NCBI RefSeq assembly: GCF_914271435.1
Contig: NZ_CAJZAI010000002.1
Location: 1-64,000 of the forward strand
Length of the DNA: 64,000 nt
From: Cupriavidus laharis
Lineage (GTDB): Bacteria > Pseudomonadota > Gammaproteobacteria > Burkholderiales > Burkholderiaceae
Direction: 5' to 3'
Positions 15,589 through 23,468 of the stretch are shown piece after piece (positions within the stretch are counted from its first letter, which is position 1; every line of letters starts with the position of its first letter). The notes under the pieces were generated by a model. It made no database searches. It was not told the origin of the DNA and saw only the letters and a list, made by a program, of their open reading frames with translations. The translations under genes were made by a program, and so were the position numbers.

Positions 15589-17253
15589 TCAGTTCGCCTG
15601 GCCGGCGGCCTGCACCTCGCGCGCCTTCGCCACCTCCTGGTTGCGCAGGATGAAGCGCTGCACCTTGCCGCTCGGGGTCTTGGGCAGTTCGGCCACGAAC
15701 TCGATTTCGCGCGGATAGGCGTGCGCCGCCAGGCGCTTGCGCACGTGCAAGCGCAGTTCTTCGGCCAGCTCCGGCGTGGGCCGGTATTGCGGATCGAGCA
15801 CGACGAAGGCCTTGATCAGCTCGGTGCGCTCCGGATCGGGCTTGCCGATCACCGCGGTTTCCACCACGGCCGGATGCTCGATCAGCGCGCTTTCCACGTC
15901 GAACGGCCCGACCCGGTAGCCCGAGGTAGTGATCACGTCGTCGGCGCGGCCGATGAAGCTGATGCTGCCGTCGTCATTAAGCTCGGCGGAATCGCCGGTC
16001 AGGTAGTAGTTACCGGCAAAGGCGCGCGTGGCCGTGCCGTGGTAGCCGGGGAACCAGCACATCGGCGACTGCGTGAGGTCCAGCGCCAACGTACCAGGCT
16101 GGCCCGCAGGCAGTTCGCGGTTCTCGTCGTCGAGCACCACCACGCGGTGGCCCGGGCTGGCAAATCCGGCCGCGCCCATGCGCACCGTATGCGCCAGCGC
16201 ATGGTGATTGCACAGCACCATGCCGGTTTCGGTCTGGCCATAGTGGTCATGGATGGTCACGCCCAACTCGTTGGCGAACCAGCGGATGACTTCCGGGTTG
16301 AGCGGCTCTCCCGCGCTGCTGACTGCGCGCAGCTTGCCGCGCAGCGGGTCCGATACCGCCTTGCCGGCCGCGATCAGCAGCCTGTACGCGGTAGGCGACC
16401 CGGCCAGGTTGGTGATGCCGTATTTCCGGATCACGCGGCACGTGCTTTCGACGCTGAACGGGCCGTCGTAGAACGTGGTCGGATGGCCCAGCGCGAGCGG
16501 CCCAGTGACCGCGTAGTACAGGCCATAGGCCCAGCCCGGGTCCGCCAAGTTCCAGAAAGCGTCCTCCTCGCGCAGGTCGACCGCATCGCGCATATAGCCA
16601 GCGAACGCCACGATGGCCTTCAGCGGCACCAGCAGCGGCTTGGCCGGGCCCGTGGTGCCCGATGTGAACATCATCAGGAACGGGTCGCCGCCGCGCCGCA
16701 TGACGGGCTCGAACTCCGCGGGCTGGCGGTCCACTTCGGCCCAGAAGCTGAAATCGCCGCGCACGAGGCCGCGGCCCTTGTCGCCGGCCACCGTGACGAT
16801 GGGCGGACAGTCGGCAACATCGTCGAGCTTGCCGCGGTTGGCGCCGTCGGTCACCACGAGCTTCGCACCCGAGGTATTCAGCCGGTGTTCGATAGCCTTG
16901 GGTCCGAACGCGGTGAACAGCGGCTGGTAGACCGCACCGGCGCGCCATGTGCCGAGGATGGTGGCCAGCAATTCCGGCGTGCGCGGCAGCAGGCCGGCCA
17001 CGCGGTCGCCGGGTTGCACCCCCTGTGCCTTCAGGAAGCCCGCCACCTTCGCGGAGAGCGCCTGCAACTGCGTAAACGTCCAAGTCTCGGAAGTGCCGTC
17101 GCGCCCTTCCCAGAACAGGGCGATGCGGCCCGGCAGCGCATGCCGGTCGCAGCATTCCACGCAGGCATTCATGGCATCCAGGTTGCCGTGCAGCTGGCGG
17201 CTGACGGCGTCCGGGTATGAGAATCCGGCAAAGGCTTCGGTGTAGTCGCGCAT
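15589..17253 (-). CDS. Acyl-CoA synthetase (AMP-forming)
   Basis: A 554-residue adenylate-forming ligase. The P-loop-like A3 motif MFTSGTTGPAKP, the A5 region HDHYGQTETGM, the A7 aspartate in YYLTGDSAEL, the A8 hinge FIGRADDVITTSGYRVGPF and the A10 lysine in LPKTPSGKVQRF are all present, so it should be active. It converts a carboxylic acid, ATP and CoA to acyl-CoA, AMP and PPi. Overall form is like the acetyl/propionyl- or medium-chain (AcsM-like) acyl-CoA synthetases. The start at 17253 (MRDYTEAF) has GGAGACACC before it; a frame extending to 17412 is unsupported. Monocistronic. Confidence 0.88.
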   Translation of the reverse strand: MRDYTEAFAGFSYPDAVSRQLHGNLDAMNACVECCDRHALPGRIALFWEGRDGTSETWTFTQLQALSAKVAGFLKAQGVQPGDRVAGLLPRTPELLATILGTWRAGAVYQPLFTAFGPKAIEHRLNTSGAKLVVTDGANRGKLDDVADCPPIVTVAGDKGRGLVRGDFSFWAEVDRQPAEFEPVMRRGGDPFLMMFTSGTTGPAKPLLVPLKAIVAFAGYMRDAVDLREEDAFWNLADPGWAYGLYYAVTGPLALGHPTTFYDGPFSVESTCRVIRKYGITNLAGSPTAYRLLIAAGKAVSDPLRGKLRAVSSAGEPLNPEVIRWFANELGVTIHDHYGQTETGMVLCNHHALAHTVRMGAAGFASPGHRVVVLDDENRELPAGQPGTLALDLTQSPMCWFPGYHGTATRAFAGNYYLTGDSAELNDDGSISFIGRADDVITTSGYRVGPFDVESALIEHPAVVETAVIGKPDPERTELIKAFVVLDPQYRPTPELAEELRLHVRKRLAAHAYPREIEFVAELPKTPSGKVQRFILRNQEVAKAREVQAAGQAN

Positions 17254-17966
17254 GGTGTCTCCAACCTTGTCATCGCTGTTCTGCGGCGCGGTGCGTCGAG
17301 GCACGCGCCTGGCCGCACGAGTGTGTTCCAGCGCCCCGCGCGCGACAATAGCCGATTGCGCCAGCAAGGCTGACGGTTTTTGCCATGTGCGCGGCATACG
17401 GCACTTTTGCACGGCCGTGACGGTTGACGCATCCTGCCCCGGGGGCTAGACTGCCCGCTGTTTATCGCCTTGGGGTTCCAATTGGACTCAGCCAGTTGTC
17501 CTGACGGACACAACAGGTAACCCTCGCCAGACCCGCATCCCTCTCCACTGCTGAAGCTTTCACCGGCAGTGCATCACAGGGCCACCGTCTGGCAGGTATC
17601 GCCTGACGGTGCGCATCGATCGTGGCTTTCGCCGCGGCCCGTTTTTCCCGCACCACACGAATTTGCATCGCATGTCCGGCCCGCTCGTGCCGCGAGCCGC
17701 CGCGCATGCCCGTTTTGCCACGTGACCGGCGCATGCGCGCATGCCTGCCGCGGACCCGTGGCCGCCGCCGTGTGCTGTTCGCAAGCCTTGCCGGCGCACG
17801 CCGATCCACCCGAACCGGAGCCTTCCATGCCCGACGACCCTTGCAGTCCCTTACCGAAGCCGGCGCGCACCGGGGCCTGCCCGCGCGCCGTTCCCGCAAG
17901 CTCCCGTTTCCGGCCGCCGCAATACTGACCCCTGGCGCCGGATCGGGAATCCACCGGAGACCTGCC
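17254..17966. other. Long region without a supported gene
   Basis: About 710 bases upstream of the acyl-CoA synthetase. Overlapping open frames on both strands are Arg/Pro/Ala-rich and none has a convincing start or composition. It probably contains the synthetase promoter near its left end. Nothing else is assigned. Confidence 0.45.
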
Positions 17967-18131
17967 ATGAAGTTCTCGATCCTGCTGCCTGACTTCCGTC
18001 ACCCCGACGTCGCCGCGCACGACGCCGACCGCCTGCGCGCCATGCGCGAACTGTCTCGTCCGGGACGCCTGCGCCGCGCCCTGAAGCGTCTGGGCGCGAT
18101 CCTGCGCACCCGGCGCCTGCAACCGCGTTGA
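17967..18131 (+). CDS. Small basic protein, 54 residues
   Basis: A short gene with a good ribosome site (CCGGAGACCTGCC before the ATG). It encodes MKFSILLPDFRHPDVAAHDA followed by a strongly basic helical part (RPGRLRRALKRLGAILRTRR). The N-terminus is hydrophobic but short, and no family is recognised. Amphipathic basic small proteins of this kind can associate with membranes or nucleic acid, but this is a guess. It precedes the pirin gene by about 190 bases. Confidence 0.5.
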   Translation: MKFSILLPDFRHPDVAAHDADRLRAMRELSRPGRLRRALKRLGAILRTRRLQPR

Positions 18132-18175
18132 CACTGCGCTGACACCCCATGGGCGTCGGTATCGCCACATTGAAT

Positions 18176-18216
18176 CAACATGACGATACCGGTGCCAATC
18201 CTATCGTCCTGTTGAT
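18176..18216. promoter_or_regulatory. 14-bp inverted repeat upstream of the pirin gene
   Basis: TCAACATGACGATA and TATCGTCCTGTTGA form an inverted repeat with a single mismatch and a 13-base spacer, about 110 bases upstream of the pirin ATG. The arms are long and the loop unpaired, so an operator for a dimeric (possibly LysR-type) regulator is more likely than a terminator. No regulator gene adjoins it. Confidence 0.5.
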
Positions 18217-18322
18217 AGAACTCTGATAACGGATTTAGGGGTCTACAACCCGATTCGTCCCAGTTCTATGCTTTCTCCATCGACCCGGCACCGCCGGTCA
18301 ACGATTCAGACAGGAGATGGCA

Positions 18323-19204
18323 ATGAAGAGAATCCTGGGCGTCTACAGCGCACCGCGTCCCCACTGGGTGGGTGACGGCTTCCCGGTCCGTTCGATGTTT
18401 TCCTACCAGAGCCATGGCAAGCAGCTCAGCCCGTTCCTGCTGCTGGACTACGCCGGCCCGGCCGACTTCACGCCGACCAGCCAGCCCCGCGGCGTGGGCG
18501 TGCATCCGCACCGCGGCTTCGAGACCGTGACCATCGTCTACAAGGGCGAAGTCGCGCACCGTGACTCGACCGGCCAGGGCGGCGTGATCGGCCCCGGCGA
18601 CGTGCAGTGGATGACGGCCGGAGCCGGCATCCTGCATGAAGAGTTCCACTCGAAGGCGTTCTCCGAAACCGGCGGCCCGCTCGAGATGGTGCAGCTATGG
18701 GTGAACCTGCCGGCGCGCGACAAGATGGCGAAGCCTGGCTACCAGGCCATTACCAGCCAGGACATTCCTGCCGTGGAGTTGCCTGGCGGCACCGGCACCG
18801 TGCGCGTGATCGCTGGAGAGTTCGACGGCCATGCCGGCCCGGCGCACACCTTCACACCGCTGCATGTCTGGGATATGCGCCTGAACCAGGGCCGCATCGC
18901 CGAACTGCCGGTGCCGGAAGGCTGGAACACCGCGCTGATCGTGCTGCGCGGCACCGTGCGGGTCAATGGCAGCACCGTTGCCGGCGAAGCGCAGATGGTG
19001 CTGCTGGACCGCGCCGGCGAAGGCACCTGTGTCGAGGCCAGCACGGACGCCACGGTACTCCTGCTGGCCGGCGAGCCGATCGACGAACCGATCGCCGGCT
19101 ACGGCCCGTTCGTGATGAACACCGAACAGGAGATCGCGCAGGCGCTGAGCGACCTCAACAGCGGGCGCTTCGCCGACATTGCCCGGCAACCTGCCAACGC
19201 CTAG
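18323..19204 (+). CDS. Pirin family protein (bicupin, possible quercetin dioxygenase)
   Basis: A 293-residue two-cupin protein. The metal ligands of the pirin family are all present: His61 and His63 in [10 protein letters not shown], His105 and Glu107 in [26 protein letters not shown] is a signature stretch of bacterial pirins. Some bacterial pirins have quercetin 2,3-dioxygenase activity and others bind partner enzymes, so the role here is open. The start at 18323 is chosen because CAGGAG (18311-18316) is spaced properly from it, whereas an ATG at 18317 abuts it. It is followed after 97 bases by an isochorismatase-like gene, a common pairing, and both probably respond to the inverted repeat upstream. 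Confidence 0.88.
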   Translation: MKRILGVYSAPRPHWVGDGFPVRSMFSYQSHGKQLSPFLLLDYAGPADFTPTSQPRGVGVHPHRGFETVTIVYKGEVAHRDSTGQGGVIGPGDVQWMTAGAGILHEEFHSKAFSETGGPLEMVQLWVNLPARDKMAKPGYQAITSQDIPAVELPGGTGTVRVIAGEFDGHAGPAHTFTPLHVWDMRLNQGRIAELPVPEGWNTALIVLRGTVRVNGSTVAGEAQMVLLDRAGEGTCVEASTDATVLLLAGEPIDEPIAGYGPFVMNTEQEIAQALSDLNSGRFADIARQPANA

Positions 19205-19301
19205 ATTCAGTGGACTGCGTCCACACCCTGCCACCTGCCGCCGCCCGGCGGCAGGTTCAACAGCCGGTGCTTCGGCACCAACCGTTCCAAGGAGATACAC
19301 C

Positions 19302-19979
19302 ATGAGCACCCCTGCCAACTTCAACGGCAAGCGCCCTGTCATCGACCCCGCCGATACGGCCATGCTGCTGATCGACCACCAGAGCGGCCTGTTCCAGACC
19401 GTGGGCGACATGCCGATGCCGGAACTGCGCCAGCGCGCCGCCGCGCTCGCCAAGATGGCCACGCTGAGCAAGCTGCCCGTCATCACGACCGCCTCGGTGC
19501 CGCAAGGCCCGAACGGCCCACTGATCCCCGAGATCCACGAGAACGCCCCGCACGCGAAGTACGTCGCACGCAAGGGCGAGATCAACGCCTGGGACAACCC
19601 CGAGTTCGTCGCCGCGGTCGAGGCCACGGGCAAGAAGACGCTGATCATTGCCGGCACCATCACCAGCGTCTGCATGGCCTTCCCGGCCATCAGCGCGGTG
19701 GCCGACGGCTACAAGGTCTTTGCCGTGGTCGATGCCTCGGGCACGTACTCGAAGATGGCCCAGGAAATCACGCTGGCGCGCGTGGTGCAGGCCGGCGTAG
19801 TGCCAATGGATACGGCAGCCGTCGCCTCCGAACTGCAGCGCACCTGGCACCGCGATGACGCGCAGCAATGGGCCGAGGTCTACACGAAGATCTTCCCGGC
19901 TTATCAGCTGCTGATCGAAAGCTACATGAAGGCGCAGGCTGTGCAGAAGGACGGTGAGGTACTGGACTCGGCACGCTAA
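19302..19979 (+). CDS. Isochorismatase-like cysteine hydrolase
   Basis: A 225-residue protein of the cysteine hydrolase family (YcaC/isochorismatase-like). The catalytic triad Asp25 ([10 protein letters not shown]), Lys91 (ARKGEINAW) and Cys124 (TSVCMAFPA) is complete. The usual non-proline cis-peptide region before the cysteine is also present (IAGTITSV). Such enzymes hydrolyse amides or vinyl ethers; the substrate is unknown. AAGGAGATACACC precedes the start at 19302; an upstream frame from 19179 is not supported. It is co-directional with the pirin gene and closed by a strong hairpin. Confidence 0.87.
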   Translation: MSTPANFNGKRPVIDPADTAMLLIDHQSGLFQTVGDMPMPELRQRAAALAKMATLSKLPVITTASVPQGPNGPLIPEIHENAPHAKYVARKGEINAWDNPEFVAAVEATGKKTLIIAGTITSVCMAFPAISAVADGYKVFAVVDASGTYSKMAQEITLARVVQAGVVPMDTAAVASELQRTWHRDDAQQWAEVYTKIFPAYQLLIESYMKAQAVQKDGEVLDSAR

Positions 19980-19988
19980 CCGGTAACA

Positions 19989-20029
19989 GCGGCATGGCCT
20001 TTGCGGCCATGCCGCAAAGGCCATGCCGC
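19989..20029. terminator. Bidirectional hairpin between convergent genes
   Basis: A perfect 19-bp stem with a 3-base loop (arms 19989-20007 and 20011-20029), between the stop codons of the isochorismatase-like gene and the convergent NTF2-like gene. No T-run follows, but the stem is very stable and symmetric. Confidence 0.6.
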
Positions 20030-20035
20030 AATGCA

Positions 20036-20491
20036 TCAGTTGCGCGAGCCGGCAGCCATCCGGCGCTGCAGCCATGGATACCCCTCGGTATCGTTGTCGC
20101 CGTAGTCCGGATCCAGATACACATAGCAGCGCTGGATACGAAAGTCCCGGATCTCGAAAACATCGCACCAGTGGCCCGCATGGGTGACGCCCGCCCGCCA
20201 CGCCTGCCCCGATTTCATGGTGCCGCTGGAGGTACCCTCCACCACGACCATGTCGCCCTGCTGGATGATGTTGGCATGCGCGATATCGTGGCTCACCGAT
20301 TCCAGGATGCCCATCAAGTCCCGGAACAGCGATTCGATCTGCGCGCGTCCCCTGGCTATCCCCCACTTCGGGAAATAGAACGCCGCGTGCTCGTCGAACA
20401 GTTCCGCGACGCTCTCGCCTCGGTCCATGCGCCGGAAGTACTCCAGTGCGATTGCCTTGCGCTGCTCGTCGGTCATCGGTCTGGTTTCCAT
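20036..20491 (-). CDS. NTF2-like (SnoaL-type) protein
   Basis: A 151-residue protein with the cone-shaped NTF2-like fold pattern: an N-terminal helix (QRKAIALEYFRRMDRGE), then VAELFDEHAAFYFPKWG, and later GDMVVVEGTSSGTMKSG and HWCDVFEIRDFRIQRCYVYL. Family members include ketosteroid-isomerase-like enzymes and polyketide cyclases, as well as binding proteins without catalysis. No diagnostic catalytic Asp/His pair is claimed. It lies just downstream of the DUF1329 gene on the same strand (75-base gap), so it may be the last gene of the large catabolic operon. Confidence 0.78.
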   Translation of the reverse strand: METRPMTDEQRKAIALEYFRRMDRGESVAELFDEHAAFYFPKWGIARGRAQIESLFRDLMGILESVSHDIAHANIIQQGDMVVVEGTSSGTMKSGQAWRAGVTHAGHWCDVFEIRDFRIQRCYVYLDPDYGDNDTEGYPWLQRRMAAGSRN

Positions 20492-20565
20492 GGTGCCTGC
20501 TTCCCCTCAACGCTTCTTTTCAAAAAAAGAGGGCACACCGGCAAGGCGCCGGCGCGCCCTGTGCC

Positions 20566-21822
20566 TCACTTGGCGATGGATTCCAGCGCGCTGTAGCTCA
20601 GGTCGGTCTCCTTGATCTTCGCTTCATTGAGCTTGTAGCCGCGGAAGAGGTAGATCGAGGCATGGCGGGCCTTGAAGTCGATGATGTCGCCCTGGATGGA
20701 CGAGGAATACTTCGTGCCGTCCTCGCCCACCGACGGCGTCATATGGAAGTTGATGAATTTCCAGAACTCGCCCTTCTTGTCATAGGCTTCGCCCATGTAA
20801 ATGCGTGGATAGTTCACATCCATATAGACCACCTTCTTGCCGTAGGGGTGCTCCGCAGGCGGCGTTCCCTCGATCACCCAGACCTCGCGCGGCTGCCACG
20901 TCTGCACCGGATTCCAGTACGGCGGGTTGCTCAGGTCCACCGTCTTCCACTCTTCCGGCGTCCCTTTCTTCGACGGGTTGTAGCCCAGCTTCGCGTCCGA
21001 GATCGCCAGGATCCAGCGGCGCCCCACCAGCTTGACCTTCGGATACCACGAGGGCCTGGCATTCCACACATAGATATCGTCGTTCAGCACGTCCAGGCCG
21101 CCCACCGGATCCATCCACGCGCCCCCGGACAAACGGCGGGTCCGGCGGGCCGACTTGATGTACGCCCAGCTGTCCTCCAGCTTCGGGCTGTCATAGCGGA
21201 TAGTGAAGGTGCCGACCCCCTTGATGTCCTCCGGCGCCGTCGCCACGAACAGTGTCTTGCTGAGGATGCCGCCATCGCCCAGCACCGGCTTGTCGCCGCT
21301 GATCCGGCCCTTCATGTAGTACCGCTCGAACAGCCAGTCCTGCGTCGACTCCAGGCCCTTGTCGCCGCTGATCATCAAGAAGGTCGCCTTGTTGTTGATG
21401 ACGTCGCCCTCCGGCGAGGCGTAGTAGAAGTTCCAGATCAGCTTGTCGCCAGCAAAGGGATCGTTCTGGCTCACCTCAGGGAAGGGGATGCCAGCCACCC
21501 AGCCGGTCACTTCGCGGGTCTTCTCGTCGAACTGCGCCTTGCCCGCGTTCTTCTTCGTAGCGTCGATGTACTTCGGGTCGAGCTGCACGGGCTTGGCATG
21601 GCCCAGGGGAATCTTCAGGCCCGTATTGCGGATCTGCCATTCCAGCTTGTCCGTCAGCAGGCTCGCGATGGTGTGGCCGTCGAACGTATCGTTCTTGACC
21701 TTGTCGATATTGGCCTTGTCGATCACGGTACCGGCTGGCAATTCTGCCGCACCGGCTGCAGTGATGGCGGCGCCCAATGCGGCAATTGCGCAGAGCGCGA
21801 GGGTCTTCCTGATGGGATGCAT
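20566..21822 (-). CDS. DUF1329 family periplasmic/outer-membrane-associated protein
   Basis: Encodes 418 residues with a signal peptide (cleaved near AGAAE). The mature part carries DUF1329 features: YIDATKKNAGKAQFDEKTR, TGWVAGIPFPEVSQNDP, a ladder of beta strands, and WDPVGGLDVLNDDIYVWNARP-like text close to 21070-21130. It looks LolB-like in fold. DUF1329 genes almost always travel with DUF1302 and an RND/MMPL exporter in clusters for steroids, aromatics or other hydrophobic compounds, where they are thought to move hydrophobic substrate or product through the envelope. Here it follows the DUF1302 gene by 14 bases. Biochemical activity is not established. Confidence 0.9.
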   Translation of the reverse strand: MHPIRKTLALCAIAALGAAITAAGAAELPAGTVIDKANIDKVKNDTFDGHTIASLLTDKLEWQIRNTGLKIPLGHAKPVQLDPKYIDATKKNAGKAQFDEKTREVTGWVAGIPFPEVSQNDPFAGDKLIWNFYYASPEGDVINNKATFLMISGDKGLESTQDWLFERYYMKGRISGDKPVLGDGGILSKTLFVATAPEDIKGVGTFTIRYDSPKLEDSWAYIKSARRTRRLSGGAWMDPVGGLDVLNDDIYVWNARPSWYPKVKLVGRRWILAISDAKLGYNPSKKGTPEEWKTVDLSNPPYWNPVQTWQPREVWVIEGTPPAEHPYGKKVVYMDVNYPRIYMGEAYDKKGEFWKFINFHMTPSVGEDGTKYSSSIQGDIIDFKARHASIYLFRGYKLNEAKIKETDLSYSALESIAK

Positions 21823-21836
21823 GCTTTGTCTCCTGC

Positions 21837-23420
21837 TTAGAATTGTCGCGTCAGGCGAGCGACGAATTGGTCATTGTTGGCAAACGATCCGAACAGTCCG
21901 GTCGAGTTTTCGATCTGGCCGGGCTGCCGCTTGTGCTTCGAGAAAAAGAGATCGGCCTCCAGCACCAGTCTCCAGTGGTTCCCATAGACGAACTCCACGC
22001 TGGGGATTAGGAAGCCGCCGCCGCCCTGCAGCGAAGCGCCCGCCGCCAGCTGGGGATTGATCTTGTCGTTCTTGTAGTTCAGGCCAAGGATGACGGTGGC
22101 GATGGTCGAGTGCTGGCTCGCCGCCCTGCCGTAGCCGACCATGTTGACGATGTCATCCGAACGCTTGTAGTTCTGGATCCACTTGTCGAACACCTGAACC
22201 GAGAAGAACGACGGCCTGCTGGTACCGAGAAACTTCGTCAGGTTCAGGTTCTTGTCGATACGGACCATGGTCGTGACCAGGTCCTTCTTGACGATCCCGC
22301 CGAACCCGGGCAGTGCGCCGCCGAAGAAATTGGTGCCGACGTTGTACGGCGCATTGCGCGTATAGACCAGTTCCGTGCTCAGTACAGAATCGATCGCCGG
22401 CACATAGCCGCTGACCGTGGCGCCGAACAGGTCGATCTTGGGGAAGATGAAATCCCCGAGCGTGCCGGTCGGCGTGGACCCCGAGGGCGCGAACGCCGAA
22501 TTGACGACAGGGTCGTTGTTGAAGGTCTTCAGGTAGGCAAGCGAGTAGTTGACCGGGCCGGCGATCCCTTCCCAGCGCACACCCCCGGTCATGTCAGTGA
22601 CGTTCGCGCCGGGCGCGCGATAGTTGTAGTTCAGGGCGCCCGGGGCCAGGAAGTCCACGCCCTTGTAGGGCTGCCCCGCCCAGCGGCCGCCATACAGGTC
22701 GTAGCTGTTGCCCACGTCGCGCAGGCGGTCGATGCCAGGCCGGAACAGCAGTTGCAGGCTGCCATCGGCCTCCGGCACATCGACCTTGGCCTTGACCAGG
22801 AAGAGCGGCTTGCGCAGTTCGTCGCCCTCGCGCTCCAGGAAGGACCGCCAGCGATAGTCGAAGCCATTGACGAGGTCGAGCGCGCGGAAGAAGTCCGTCT
22901 CGCCCCACACTACCTGCTGCTTGCCGATGCGGAAACTCAGGCGATCCGTCGGCGAGAAGTCGGCGTAGTACTCGCGCAGCTCGGCCTGGTTGTACTGGTC
23001 CATCAACTGGCTGCCGGGCCCGCCCGGCGAGTTCTGCCGGTTGAGGTTCTCCAGGTCGCGCAGATAGGAGGTCTTGTACTCCTGGTCCGCGCGCCCGATC
23101 ACCTTCCAGGCAATCGGACCCGTCTTCGCGTCTGCATCCAGCAGCAGCGAGCCACGCACCATCGAAGGCGAGAACCTGTCGTTCTTGCTGGTCTCCGGCG
23201 GGTCCTGCAGGTTGAACGACGTCCATGCACGGGCGTACCCGCCCAGGTGAAAGCTGTAGTTCTCCGGGTTCGTGCCGCTGTCGCCGCGCGTATCCGTGCC
23301 CACTGCGGCGGGTTCGTCCGCTTGTGCCGCACGGACACCGGCTGATCCCGCCAGGCAGGCAAACACCAGGCCTGCCGCGCCGGATTTCCGGCCCACGTCG
23401 TACCATTGGCTCAGTTTCAT
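21837..23420 (-). CDS. DUF1302 family outer-membrane protein
   Basis: Encodes 527 residues. A signal peptide (about 1-35) is followed by a long beta-strand-rich protein typical of outer-membrane barrels. It contains FHLGGYARAWTSFNLQDPP, RIGKQQVVWGETDFFRALD and VNGFDYRWRSFLEREGDELR, which are DUF1302 landmarks, and ends with aromatic Phe (ARLTRQF) as expected for BAM substrates. Family members are proposed outer-membrane channels for hydrophobic substrates. The start at 23420 is preferred because GGAGGAG sits just ahead of it and overlaps a spurious ATG at 23432. It forms a tight block with the DUF1329 and RND genes. Confidence 0.9.
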   Translation of the reverse strand: MKLSQWYDVGRKSGAAGLVFACLAGSAGVRAAQADEPAAVGTDTRGDSGTNPENYSFHLGGYARAWTSFNLQDPPETSKNDRFSPSMVRGSLLLDADAKTGPIAWKVIGRADQEYKTSYLRDLENLNRQNSPGGPGSQLMDQYNQAELREYYADFSPTDRLSFRIGKQQVVWGETDFFRALDLVNGFDYRWRSFLEREGDELRKPLFLVKAKVDVPEADGSLQLLFRPGIDRLRDVGNSYDLYGGRWAGQPYKGVDFLAPGALNYNYRAPGANVTDMTGGVRWEGIAGPVNYSLAYLKTFNNDPVVNSAFAPSGSTPTGTLGDFIFPKIDLFGATVSGYVPAIDSVLSTELVYTRNAPYNVGTNFFGGALPGFGGIVKKDLVTTMVRIDKNLNLTKFLGTSRPSFFSVQVFDKWIQNYKRSDDIVNMVGYGRAASQHSTIATVILGLNYKNDKINPQLAAGASLQGGGGFLIPSVEFVYGNHWRLVLEADLFFSKHKRQPGQIENSTGLFGSFANNDQFVARLTRQF

Positions 23421-23468
23421 TGTCTCCTCCATCCAATATCGGTTTTTTTCTGTGCATCGAATCAGGAT

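Noticed and set aside
15577..17220. A 547-codon plus-strand frame
   Set aside because: Antisense to the acyl-CoA synthetase, whose complete set of motifs shows which strand is coding.
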